Source: Mesorhizobium sp. 1M-11 (GTDB taxonomy: Bacteria; Pseudomonadota; Alphaproteobacteria; Rhizobiales; Rhizobiaceae). From it: DNA of 58,388 nucleotides. The stretch spans positions 1 through 58,388 of the forward strand of contig NZ_LJSD01000065.1 in NCBI RefSeq assembly GCF_001303895.1, written 5' to 3'. The notes beneath the pieces were generated by a model. That model saw only the letters and a list, made by a program, of their open reading frames with translations. It was not told the DNA's origin and searched no databases. Positions 50,247-58,273 of the stretch are shown here, piece by piece. The stretch's first letter is position 1, and each line of letters starts with the position of its first letter. The translations under genes and the position numbers were made by a program.

Positions 50247-51083
50247 ATGTTTGGTGGTTTGAAGTCGGGGATCGTTGCAGCAGCGCTGGCGATGGCGGTT
50301 TCCGCGAGCGCAGCGGAAGTCAACCGTACCAATCTTTATCGTGGCCAATCGGTGACCAATGGCTTCGGCGAAGTGAACCGGGCGCGTGCGCTGGCCCCTA
50401 GCCTGGAAGACGTGCTGGTCAAGGTTTCCGGCGATCCTCGCCTGATCGGCGATCCGCGTGTCGCCGAAATGGCGCGACACGCTCCCGATTATCTCAAGGC
50501 GTTCAGCTATCGGGACCTCCTCAACAACCGCCCGCCGCATGACGAACAGGGCACCTACGACCGGCCGCAATATCTCACCGCCGACTTCGATCCGGACAAG
50601 ATCAATGCTCTTTTGGCATCGCTCGGACGCAAACCCTGGCCGTTGCCGCGACCCAAGATCGTCGCACTGATCGAAGCCGCGCCGATGAAAGGCGACAGCT
50701 TCATGCTGGCAAACAAGAGCGACAACCATCTCGCCGCAGACATGCGTGCGGCGTTGTTGGCGGCCGCTGAACAGACCGGCATGCCGTTGCAGTTGCCTGC
50801 GCGGTACAAAGCCGATGCAATTCGAACCGAGAAGTCCAAGCCGGAAGTGCTCGCCAAAAGAGCCAAAACCCTAGGTGGCGACCTCCTCCTTGTCGGCACC
50901 ATGGTCTGGCGCGAGGAAGCCCTTGGCTGGGTCGCCGACTGGCATCTCGTTTCAAAGAGCCAGGACCGTCATTGGCAGCTGCGCGGCTTCGGCTTCGACG
51001 ATACGTTCCGCAACGCCCTGCGCGGGGCGGCGCAGATCCTGTCGGGAAATGGACAGCCCGAAGCCGTTGTCACGGCGAAATAG
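50247..51083 (+). CDS. DUF2066-domain exported protein
   Basis: A 278-residue protein with a Sec signal (SGIVAAALAMAVSASAAEV, cleavage near residue 22), so it is periplasmic. The rest matches DUF2066, with LYRGQSVTNGFGEVNRARALAPSLEDVLVKVSGDPRL and a later KTLGGDLLLVGTMVWREEALGWVADWHL. No function is known. The start at 50247 has AGGAGA upstream. It precedes an ArsR promoter region and appears to be monocistronic. Confidence 0.85.
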   Translation: MFGGLKSGIVAAALAMAVSASAAEVNRTNLYRGQSVTNGFGEVNRARALAPSLEDVLVKVSGDPRLIGDPRVAEMARHAPDYLKAFSYRDLLNNRPPHDEQGTYDRPQYLTADFDPDKINALLASLGRKPWPLPRPKIVALIEAAPMKGDSFMLANKSDNHLAADMRAALLAAAEQTGMPLQLPARYKADAIRTEKSKPEVLAKRAKTLGGDLLLVGTMVWREEALGWVADWHLVSKSQDRHWQLRGFGFDDTFRNALRGAAQILSGNGQPEAVVTAK

Positions 51084-51141
51084 GCCTGCCGACAGCTTTC
51101 AGGAAATGGTCTTGCGCGGAAGGCAGGGCGCGAGCCAAAAC

Positions 51142-51193
51142 GCAGGTATTTACCTGCACGATGTTGACATGCAGTCTTTTACCTGCATATTAT
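51142..51193 (+). promoter_or_regulatory. ArsR-operon promoter with two palindromic operators
   Basis: The -35 box TTGACA (51164-51169) and -10 box TATTAT (51188-51193) are 18 bases apart. GCAGGTA-TT-TACCTGC (51142-51157) is a perfect inverted repeat. A second, partial copy (GCAG...TACCTGC, 51171-51186) fills the spacer between -35 and -10. Binding there would block polymerase, so self-repression by the ArsR protein is expected. Confidence 0.75.
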
Positions 51194-51216
51194 CATCCCA
51201 CATTCGAGCAAGAACG

Positions 51217-51531
51217 ATGGACGCGGACAAGGTTTTCAAGGCGCTGGGCGATCCGACACGCAGAAGGCTGCTCGACCTTCTTTACGAGAAGAACGGGCAG
51301 ACGCTTGGCGAACTTTGCGAAGACCTCGACATGGCCCGGCAATCGGCCACGCAGCACCTCGGCATTCTGGAAGAGGCCAATCTGGTCAGCACGGTGAGGC
51401 GTGGCCGGGAAAAGCTGCATTTCATCAACCCCGTGCCGCTCCATGAAGTCTACGAGCGGTGGGTGCGCAAATTCGAACGACAGCGGCTCGAGCTGCTGCA
51501 CGATCTGAAAAATGAACTCGAAGGAGAGTGA
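51217..51531 (+). CDS. ArsR-family transcriptional repressor
   Basis: A 104-residue winged-helix protein: FKALGDPTRRRLLDLLYEKNGQTLGELCEDLDMARQSATQHLGILEEANLVSTVRRGREKLHFIN. It lacks the CVC metal motif of ArsR/SmtB sensors, and its YERWVRKFERQRLELL tail is that of the subgroup always encoded with an SRPBCC protein. It probably senses a small organic ligand. It starts 24 bases after the -10 box and is coupled to the next gene. Confidence 0.92.
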   Translation: MDADKVFKALGDPTRRRLLDLLYEKNGQTLGELCEDLDMARQSATQHLGILEEANLVSTVRRGREKLHFINPVPLHEVYERWVRKFERQRLELLHDLKNELEGE

Positions 51532-51533
51532 GG

Positions 51534-51998
51534 ATGGCCAAGGAAACGACCAGTTTTGTCTATGTGACTTACATCCTCTCGACCCCGGAAAAGGTGTTCG
51601 AGGCCATCGCCAAACCGGACGTCACGCGACGCTACTGGGGCCACGAGAACGTCTCCGACTGGAAGCCGGGATCGGCGTGGGAACATGTGCGCGCCAGTGA
51701 CGAGCGCACCGTCAAGGTTGTCGGCAAGGTCGTCGAGGCCACGCCGCCGACCCGCCTCGTCGTCACCTGGGCAACTCCCGGTCAGGCTGCCGATCCTGCA
51801 AACCACAGCCGGGTGACCTTCGCGATCGAGGACTATGAGAACATGGTTCGGCTGACCGTCACGCATGATGAACTCGAAGCCGGCAGCGACATGGCGAAGA
51901 CCATGAAGAACGGCTGGCCTGTGGTTCTCTCCAGCCTGAAATCCTTCCTGGAAACCGGCCGCGGCCTCGACATTTTCGGCAAGCCGAAAGCGGCCTGA
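51534..51998 (+). CDS. SRPBCC (AHSA1-like) protein
   Basis: A 154-residue START/Bet v 1-like protein: VYVTYILSTPEKVFEAIAKPDVTRRYWGHENVSDWKPGSAWEHV, ending in GWPVVLSSLKSFLETGRGL, the AHSA1 family pattern. The ATG at 51534 has AAGGAG eight bases upstream. It is paired with the ArsR gene (two-base gap), a frequent arrangement in which the protein may bind a hydrophobic ligand. Its precise role is unknown. Confidence 0.9.
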   Translation: MAKETTSFVYVTYILSTPEKVFEAIAKPDVTRRYWGHENVSDWKPGSAWEHVRASDERTVKVVGKVVEATPPTRLVVTWATPGQAADPANHSRVTFAIEDYENMVRLTVTHDELEAGSDMAKTMKNGWPVVLSSLKSFLETGRGLDIFGKPKAA

Positions 51999-52021
51999 CC
52001 TTCATCCAACGAGAGATTCCG

Positions 52022-52438
52022 ATGACCAAGATCTATCGCGGCGGATGCGCCTGCGGCGCGGTCCGCTATGAGACGAAAAGCGAACCCATCTTCGAGAACC
52101 ACTGCCAGTGCCGCGACTGCCAGAAACAGAGCGGCACCGGACACGCCTCCTATCTGACCTTTGCCAGCCGGGCCGACATGACGATGACGGGCGAAACGAA
52201 CAGTTGGCGTGTGGCGAGCGACAGCGGCAACGAAAAGATCTACGCCTTCTGCCCGACCTGCGGCGCGCCGGTCTATCTGTCGACCGTCGCCATGCCGGAC
52301 TTCGTCGCGGTCTCGGCGGCCAGCCTGGACGACCCCGGCCAGTTCAAGCCGCAGGTGGTCACCTATGCCGCTCGTGGCCATGCCTGGGATACGCTCGATC
52401 CTTCGCTGCCAACATTCGACGGCATGCCGAACGGATAG
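52022..52438 (+). CDS. GFA/CENP-V family zinc-binding protein
   Basis: A 138-residue GFA protein with zinc ligands in GGCACGAVRYE, CQCRDCQKQSG and FCPTCGAPVYL. It follows the SRPBCC gene by 23 bases, so arsR, SRPBCC and GFA probably form one operon under the 51142-51193 promoter. It differs from the GFA protein at 46540 in its second Cys cluster (CQCRDCQKQSGTGHASY). Activity is unknown. Confidence 0.88.
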   Translation: MTKIYRGGCACGAVRYETKSEPIFENHCQCRDCQKQSGTGHASYLTFASRADMTMTGETNSWRVASDSGNEKIYAFCPTCGAPVYLSTVAMPDFVAVSAASLDDPGQFKPQVVTYAARGHAWDTLDPSLPTFDGMPNG

Positions 52439-52538
52439 GCTCGCATCAGCGTGTACTCCTGCCGACGCTTGCCTGACCGGAGCAGATTATCGGAACCGTG
52501 CGAAACCGTACGAGGTTGTGACTGCACAGGAGGTTGCC

Positions 52539-52688
52539 ATGATCCGCAAGCTGAAATCAGGCGAATACCGTCTCTATTCGCGCAAAGTGGACCCCAGGAC
52601 CCACAAGCGCAGGAATCTCGGCACGTTCAAATCACGGGAAGCGGCCGAGAAGCACGAGCGTGAGGTGCAATACTTCAAGCGCCACTAG
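52539..52688 (+). CDS. Small basic conserved hypothetical protein (49 residues)
   Basis: A strong AGGAGG (52528-52533) precedes the ATG at 52539. The product is IRKLKSGEYRLYSRKVDPRTHKRRNLGTF followed by SREAAEKHEREVQYFKRH. The pattern of three short strands and a helix resembles the small N-terminal DNA-binding domain of tyrosine integrases (AP2/integrase-like), so nucleic-acid binding is possible. It lies 100 bases after the GFA gene. Confidence 0.7.
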   Translation: MIRKLKSGEYRLYSRKVDPRTHKRRNLGTFKSREAAEKHEREVQYFKRH

Positions 52689-52737
52689 CCGCTCGGCGGG
52701 ACCCTTTGGCGGTCCAGCCGAGTGACGCCACCGCAAG

Positions 52738-54543
52738 CTAGTGGTTGTCGCGCGGCATGCCTGCGGTGTGGGCGACGTCCTGGTATTTGACGGCCGGCTT
52801 CAGCACCATGCCTTCCGAGAACTGGTCGACCATCGAGCGCTGGATTTCCTGCCATGGCGTCTGGTGCTTCGGGTAATGGTAGCCGCCATTGCTGCCGAGC
52901 GCGGCACGGCGGCGGGCAAGCTCGTCCTCCGGCACCAGCATGTCGGCGGTGCCCTTGCGCAGATCGATGCGCACGCGGTCGCCCTTCTGCAGCAGCGCCA
53001 GGCCGCCGCCGGCGGCCGCCTCCGGCGAAGCGTTGAGGATCGAAGGCGTGCCGGATGTGCCGGACTGGCGGCCATCGCCGATACAAGGCAGCGAGTGGAT
53101 GCCCTTCTTGATGAGATAGGCAGGCGGCTGCATGTTCACCACTTCCGCACCGCCCGGATAACCGACCGGACCGGCGCCGCGCATGAACAGGATGGTGTGT
53201 TCGTCGATGCCCTCGGCGGGATCGTCGATGCGGGCGTGATAATCCTCCGGCCCGTCGAACACCGCGACCTTGCCTTCGAAGGCTTCGGGATCAGCCGGGT
53301 TCGACAGGTAGCGGTCGCGGAACTCCTTGGAGATCACGCTGGTCTTCATGATGGCGCTGTCGAACAGATTGCCCTTGAGATTGATGAAGCCGGCTTCCTT
53401 CTTCAGCGGATCGGCTACGGCCAGGATCACCTTGGGGTCGAGGTTTTCGGCCTTGCCGCAATTCTCACCCATGGTCTTGCCGTTGGCGGTGACGGCGCCC
53501 GGATGCGGCAGCAGGCCTGCCTTCATCAATTCGGCGACCACGGCCGGCACGCCTCCGGCATGGTGGTAGTCCTCGCCCAGATATTCGCCGGCCGGCTGCA
53601 GGTTGACCAGCAGTGGGATCTTGTGGCCGATCGCCTGCCAGTCGTCATTGTCCAGCTTGACGCCGAGATGGCGGGCGATCGCGTTGAGATGGATCGGCGC
53701 ATTGGTGGAACCGCCGATCGCCGAGTTGACGACGATGGCGTTCTCGAAAGCCTCGCGCGTCATGATGTCCGAAGGCTTCAGGTCCTCATGCACCATGTCG
53801 ACGATGCGCTTGCCGGTCTCGTAGGCGATCTGGCCGCGCTCGCGATAGGGCGCCGGAATGGCGGCCGAGCCCGGCAGCTGCATGCCGAGCGCCTCGGCCA
53901 GGCTGTTCATGGTCGTGGCCGTGCCCATGGTGTTGCAATAGCCGACCGAAGGCGCGGAAGACGCAACGATCTCCATGAACTCGTCATAGTCGATCTCGCC
54001 GGCCGACAGGCGCTGGCGCGATTCCCACACGATGGTGCCGGAGCCGGTGCGCTTGCCCTTGTGCCAGCCGTTCAGCATCGGCCCGACGGACAGCGCGATC
54101 GCCGGGATGTTGACGGTGGCCGCCGCCATCAGCATGGCCGGCGTGGTCTTGTCGCAGCCGATGGTGAGCACGACGCCGTCGAGCGGGTAGCCGTAGAGCA
54201 CCTCCACCAGCGAGAGATAGGCCAGATTGCGGTCAAGCGAGGCGGTCGGGCGCTTGCCCGTTTCCTGGATCGGATGGCAGGGGAACTCGAACGGAATGCC
54301 GCCGGCCGCAACGATGCCTTCGCGCACCCGCTTGGCCAGTTCGAGGTGATGGCGGTTGCAGGGCGACAGGTCGGAACCCGTCTGGGCGATGCCGATCAAC
54401 GGCTTGCCCGACTGCAGCTCGGCGCGGGTGAGACCATAGTTCAGGTAGCGCTCGAGGTAGAGCGCGGTCATGCCCGGATTGTCAGGATTGTCGAACCATT
54501 CCTGCGACCGGAACCTCTTCTTATCGCTAGGCGCGCCTGCCAT
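52738..54543 (-). CDS. IlvD/Edd-family sugar-acid dehydratase, XylD/arabinonate-like
   Basis: A 601-residue Fe-S dehydratase. RFRSQEWFDNPDNPGMTALYLERYLNYG, GCDKTTPAMLMAAATVNIPAIALS, NTMGTATTMNSLAEALG and AIPAPYRERGQ (start region, substrate site and cluster Cys residues) align along the full length with Caulobacter xylonate dehydratase XylD and with L-arabinonate dehydratases, not with IlvD. The ATG at 54543 is preferred; the frame is open above it. It would dehydrate a C5 or C6 aldonate to a 2-keto-3-deoxy sugar acid. No aldolase or sugar dehydrogenase is nearby. Confidence 0.9.
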   Translation of the reverse strand: MAGAPSDKKRFRSQEWFDNPDNPGMTALYLERYLNYGLTRAELQSGKPLIGIAQTGSDLSPCNRHHLELAKRVREGIVAAGGIPFEFPCHPIQETGKRPTASLDRNLAYLSLVEVLYGYPLDGVVLTIGCDKTTPAMLMAAATVNIPAIALSVGPMLNGWHKGKRTGSGTIVWESRQRLSAGEIDYDEFMEIVASSAPSVGYCNTMGTATTMNSLAEALGMQLPGSAAIPAPYRERGQIAYETGKRIVDMVHEDLKPSDIMTREAFENAIVVNSAIGGSTNAPIHLNAIARHLGVKLDNDDWQAIGHKIPLLVNLQPAGEYLGEDYHHAGGVPAVVAELMKAGLLPHPGAVTANGKTMGENCGKAENLDPKVILAVADPLKKEAGFINLKGNLFDSAIMKTSVISKEFRDRYLSNPADPEAFEGKVAVFDGPEDYHARIDDPAEGIDEHTILFMRGAGPVGYPGGAEVVNMQPPAYLIKKGIHSLPCIGDGRQSGTSGTPSILNASPEAAAGGGLALLQKGDRVRIDLRKGTADMLVPEDELARRRAALGSNGGYHYPKHQTPWQEIQRSMVDQFSEGMVLKPAVKYQDVAHTAGMPRDNH

Positions 54544-54557
54544 GGCTATCTCCGCAT

Positions 54558-54568
54558 TTGTCCGACAA
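54558..54568. promoter_or_regulatory. TTGTC-C-GACAA palindrome, candidate GntR/FadR-type operator
   Basis: A perfect 5+1+5 palindrome with the TNGTNNNACNA form used by FadR-subfamily GntR proteins. It lies 15 bases before the dehydratase ATG in the divergent gap to the CoxG-like gene (154 bases). No GntR gene of this type is in the window. Confidence 0.4.
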
Positions 54569-54697
54569 TTGGATATGTCATCGCACGCGTTCGGGCAAGG
54601 GCATGCCCCGGACTTTGGTGCGATGGACAGCATTGATGCACTACGGTACGGCTTTGACCAGAGGGCAGTTTTCGAGCTGCCTCAACGGGAGGATTGC

Positions 54698-55150
54698 ATG
54701 GCTCTGGTTATCGAAGGCGAGGAACGCATCGCAGCCCCGGTGGAGAAGGTGTGGGCGGCGCTCAACGACCCGTCTGTGCTGAAGGAAAGCATTCCCGGCT
54801 GCCAGAGCCTGGAGATGAAGTCGCCCACAGATATGGCGGCCACTGTGGTGCTGAAGATCGGGCCGATCAAGGCCACCTTCAACGGCGAGGTGACACTGAA
54901 GAACCTCAAGCCGCCGCATTCCTACACCATCCAGGGCGAAGGCAAGGGCGGTATCGCCGGCTTCGCCAAGGGCGGCGCCGACGTGACGCTAGCCCCCGAC
55001 GGCGATGGCGCGACACTCTTGAAATACGCGGCCAAGGCCGATGTCGGCGGCAAGATCGCCCAGCTGGGCAGCCGCCTGATCACATCGACCTCGAAGAAAC
55101 TCGCAGGCGAGTTCTTCTCCAACTTCGGCAAGAAAGTCGGCGCCGGCTGA
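54698..55150 (+). CDS. CoxG-like SRPBCC protein
   Basis: A 150-residue protein of the CoxG/SRPBCC family: MALVIEGEERIAAPVEKVWAALNDPSVLKESIPGCQSLE, then GPIKATFNGEVTLKNLKPPHSY and the Gly-rich GKGGIAGFAKGGADVTL. CoxG helps recruit CO dehydrogenase to the membrane, but most homologues, like this one, have no cox genes beside them and lack a membrane tail. The start has CGGGAGG upstream. The stop is three bases before the next gene. Confidence 0.9.
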   Translation: MALVIEGEERIAAPVEKVWAALNDPSVLKESIPGCQSLEMKSPTDMAATVVLKIGPIKATFNGEVTLKNLKPPHSYTIQGEGKGGIAGFAKGGADVTLAPDGDGATLLKYAAKADVGGKIAQLGSRLITSTSKKLAGEFFSNFGKKVGAG

Positions 55151-55153
55151 GCC

Positions 55154-55645
55154 ATGAAACGCCGCTGGCTTGTCGCGCTGCTGACGATGGCACTGCCGGT
55201 GTTGCCGGCACCGGCTGCACAAAGCGACGCGGTATTTGCCGAACATGTCGTGCGGCAACTGTCCTGCAAGAGCGATCCCGACCCAACCGCGACGCTGCTC
55301 TATCTCAACAAATACAAACACATCCGGCTGGATGCCGGAGATCGCATCGACAGCCAGACCTGCTGGCCGCTGATGCCGGCGCACGACATTCGCGGCCTGT
55401 CATTCACGCATGTCTGCGCATCCGCCGAGGATCCGATGCTGATCGACCTGTTTCCCAAGCTCTATTATCGCGGCCCGGGTACGTCGCCCGGAACGCGACT
55501 TGGTTTCATCACCAAAGCCAGCACCGAGCAGTTGAAGACCTGGGCGGCAAAGGAACTCGGCAACGGCAACCCTTACAAAGTAGGCAATGCGTCGTTCCAG
55601 GAGAACGAGCGCGAGATTTCCTGCAGCAGTCTTTCGCGGATGTGA
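55154..55645 (+). CDS. Exported hypothetical protein
   Basis: A 163-residue protein with a signal peptide (KRRWLVALLTMALPVLPAPAAQS). Four Cys residues (SCKSD, TCWPL, VCASA, SCSS) suggest two disulfides in the periplasm. The LYYRGPGTSPGTRLGFITKAS region has no known match. It starts three bases after the CoxG-like stop, so the two are co-transcribed. Confidence 0.75.
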   Translation: MKRRWLVALLTMALPVLPAPAAQSDAVFAEHVVRQLSCKSDPDPTATLLYLNKYKHIRLDAGDRIDSQTCWPLMPAHDIRGLSFTHVCASAEDPMLIDLFPKLYYRGPGTSPGTRLGFITKASTEQLKTWAAKELGNGNPYKVGNASFQENEREISCSSLSRM

Positions 55646-55824
55646 CGCCAAAAGGCGGCGCCGCCGGCTGAGGATTGCAGCCGGCGACACCTTCACGGCG
55701 TCCATACCGCCGGTGGATTGCACGAGAAGAGCGGAATGCGATCAAGAAGAATCGCAATTCCGCTCCATCCCTTTGTTTCACGACTTAAATCAACCGATCT
55801 CCGCAAGCCGGAGCCGGTTGATGC

Positions 55825-55911
55825 TCACTTTGCCGCAACGTCGACCAGCATGTCATGGATGAAGGCTGTCCCTTCCTCCAACGACTTGACGGCCACGCGT
55901 TCGTCATTGTG
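55825..55911 (-). pseudogene. C-terminal remnant of an M20-family peptidase, cut by an IS element
   Basis: On the minus strand the frame ending at 55825 reads HNDERVAVKSLEEGTAFIHD followed by eight more residues and a stop, like the C-terminus of M20 dipeptidases/carboxypeptidases. It is broken exactly where the IS21 element begins (55910-55911); the rest is beyond the element, outside the window. The adjacent 55646-55824 has nothing recognised. Confidence 0.75.
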
Positions 55912-56045
55912 TCAATCGGCCTGGAATGGGGACCCTGGATCGGCGCGCAAAAGGGACCCCTGTAGGGCACCACGGTTAGCGCTCGCCGGGCGAAGCTGGT
56001 CTGGGTTGCGCAGGCCGGCGAGCGCGGATCGGCGTTATGGGGTGA

Positions 56046-56774
56046 TCAGGCGCGGTTCTTGAATCGCCAGGATTCGTTTCCGGTCTCGATGATCTCGCAG
56101 TGATGGGTGAGCCGGTCGAGCAGCGCCGTCGTCATCTTGGCGTCGCCGAAGACAGCGGGCCATTCGCCGAACGCCAGATTGGTGGTGACGATGATCGAGG
56201 TGCGCTCGTAGAGCCTGCTGATCAGGTGGAAGAGCAACTGCCCGCCGGCTTGCGCGAAGGGCAGATAGCCGAGTTCGTCGAGGACGACGAAGTCCAATCG
56301 GGTCAGGTAGTCAGCGATACGGCCCTGCTTGCCACCGCGGTGCTCGGTCTCGAGCCGGTTGACGAGATCAACGACATTGAAGAAGCGACCGCGCGTCCCG
56401 TTGCGGATGAGGGATCGGGCAAGGGCAATCGCCAGATGTGACTTGCCGGTTCCGGTGCCGCCGATGAGAACGGCGTTACGCTGGTCGGCGACGAAGGTGC
56501 CGTTGGCAAGGTCCCTGACCAGCACCTCGTTGACCGGCGTGCCGTCGAAGTCGAACTCCTCGATGTCCTTGGCGATCGGCAGCTTTGCGACGGTGAGCTG
56601 GTATTTGATGGAGCGCGCCTGCTTCTCGGCGATCTCGGCCGACAGCAGATCGCCGACGATCCTCGGCGGCTCGTGCTGGCGCTTGATGCCGGTCGCCATA
56701 ACCTCGTCATAGGCACTGCGCATGCCGTAGAGCTTCAACGTTCCCATCAGATCCAGAACCTGCGTGCGTTCCAT
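56046..56774 (-). CDS. istB: IS21-family helper ATPase IstB
   Basis: A 242-residue AAA+ ATPase of the IstB/DnaC type that helps the transposase select targets. Walker A is GGTGTGKSHLAIALARSL and Walker B is FVVLDELGYLPF; SIIVTTNLAFGEWPAVFGD is the conserved sensor region. Its ATG shares a base with the istA TGA. Length is typical and the gene looks intact. Confidence 0.96.
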   Translation of the reverse strand: MERTQVLDLMGTLKLYGMRSAYDEVMATGIKRQHEPPRIVGDLLSAEIAEKQARSIKYQLTVAKLPIAKDIEEFDFDGTPVNEVLVRDLANGTFVADQRNAVLIGGTGTGKSHLAIALARSLIRNGTRGRFFNVVDLVNRLETEHRGGKQGRIADYLTRLDFVVLDELGYLPFAQAGGQLLFHLISRLYERTSIIVTTNLAFGEWPAVFGDAKMTTALLDRLTHHCEIIETGNESWRFKNRA

Positions 56775-58273
56775 CAGCTTGCCCTCCTGAGGCTGTCGTA
56801 GCGGGCACAGTCGGCCTGCGGCTCATGGCGCAGGCGAAGAGCGTCCGGGGTGAGAATGGTGATGGCTGGCGCCGGATCGCGCCGCCGCGCCAGAATGTTG
56901 ATGATGACAGCTGACGAGCAGACGTTCTGGTCGAGCGCCTCTTGGCAGGCGGCCTCCACGGCATCGATCCCGTCGGTCAACACCGCAGCCAGGATCGCCA
57001 CCATCTGGCGATCACCGTCATCCGAGGACTTCAGTCGGCGCCGGGTCCGCTCCATCGCCGAGGGCAGAACCCAGTCCTGGAACGGCGCGCCATTGCGCAA
57101 TGCGCCGGGCTTGCGGGCGAGCACGGGGACATAGTGCCAGGGATCGTAAATGGTCTCACCGCGCCCGAACGAACGGGCGTGTTCGGCGACGACAACGCCA
57201 TCCTGCCGGATGACGATCCTGCTGGCATAGGCCTGGATCTCGACCGGTCGGCCCACGGCAGTCGACAGCACCGAGTATTTGTTGTTGTCGAAGCGCACCG
57301 TGCAGGTCTTCGATACCGAGGCGGGGACCGTGTGGAAGCCGTCGAAGGGGCCGCGATACTCGACAAGTTTGCCGCGCTCCTCCTCGAACACCTCCCAGAT
57401 CGTGCGCTCCGGCTGATCGATATGACGGTGCGTCTTGGTGTAGGCGATGCATTTGTCGAGCAGCCAGGCGTTGAGTTCCTCATAGGATTTGAAGCGCAGC
57501 CGCGGCGTGAAGAAGCGCTCGCGCACCAGCCCGACCTGGTTCTCGACTTGACCCTTCTCCCAGCCCGACGCCGGCGTGCAGGCGACCGGCTGCACCAGAT
57601 AATGGCTGCACATCTGCAGGAAGCGGCGATTGTATTGCCGGTCCTTGCCGACGAATACCGTCTCAACCGCCGTCTTCATGTTGTCGTAGATGCCGCGCGT
57701 GCAGGTGCCGCCAAAGAAGGCGAAGGCCCGGTCGTGCGCGTCGAACACCATCTCCTGCGTCTCGCGCGGATAGGCTCTGACGAACATCATGCGGCTGTGG
57801 CAAAGCCGGACATGGGCAACCTTCACGGTCACAGTCACGCCATTGATGAGGACGATCTCGTGGCTCCAGTCGAACTGGTAGGCTTCACCCGGCGCGAAGA
57901 ACAACGGCACATAGGCTTCCGCCGTCGCTGATCCCTGCGCCTTCGCCCAGCTCTTGGCGTATCGGCGAACCGCGTCGTAGCTGCCGTCGTATCCGAGACC
58001 GCGGAGCTCCTCAAAGATTCGGATCAGCGTTAGCCGCTCGCGCCCCGCCTTGCCGTGATTGCCACCTAAAAGCCCGTCGAGCTGATCCTGCCAGGGGCCG
58101 ATCTTTGGCATCGGCTGATGCTCACGCTCGTAACGGAACTCCGTCGCGTTCGACCGCAGCACCTTCCGGACAACCTTCCGCGATATCCTCAACTCGCGGC
58201 AGATCTCCTTGATCGACTTCCCCTGGACCAGCGAAAGCCGACGTATCTTCGCAATCGTCTCCACAACCAACAT
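56774..58273 (-). CDS. istA: IS21-family transposase IstA
   Basis: A 499-residue DDE transposase. The N-terminal HTH is GKSIKEICRELRISRKVVRKVLR (about 15-37). The catalytic core carries Asp in YQFDWSHEIV, Asp in RGIYDNMKTAV and Glu in KGQVENQVGLVRERFF. The start at 58273 gives the usual MLVVETIAKIRRLS. It is intact, so the element could still be active. Confidence 0.95.
   Translation of the reverse strand: MLVVETIAKIRRLSLVQGKSIKEICRELRISRKVVRKVLRSNATEFRYEREHQPMPKIGPWQDQLDGLLGGNHGKAGRERLTLIRIFEELRGLGYDGSYDAVRRYAKSWAKAQGSATAEAYVPLFFAPGEAYQFDWSHEIVLINGVTVTVKVAHVRLCHSRMMFVRAYPRETQEMVFDAHDRAFAFFGGTCTRGIYDNMKTAVETVFVGKDRQYNRRFLQMCSHYLVQPVACTPASGWEKGQVENQVGLVRERFFTPRLRFKSYEELNAWLLDKCIAYTKTHRHIDQPERTIWEVFEEERGKLVEYRGPFDGFHTVPASVSKTCTVRFDNNKYSVLSTAVGRPVEIQAYASRIVIRQDGVVVAEHARSFGRGETIYDPWHYVPVLARKPGALRNGAPFQDWVLPSAMERTRRRLKSSDDGDRQMVAILAAVLTDGIDAVEAACQEALDQNVCSSAVIINILARRRDPAPAITILTPDALRLRHEPQADCARYDSLRRAS

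Noticed and set aside
52741..54636. A 631-codon plus-strand frame opposite the dehydratase
   Set aside because: It is the antisense shadow of a clearly homologous IlvD/Edd gene; the translation is low-complexity and His/Arg/Gly-rich.
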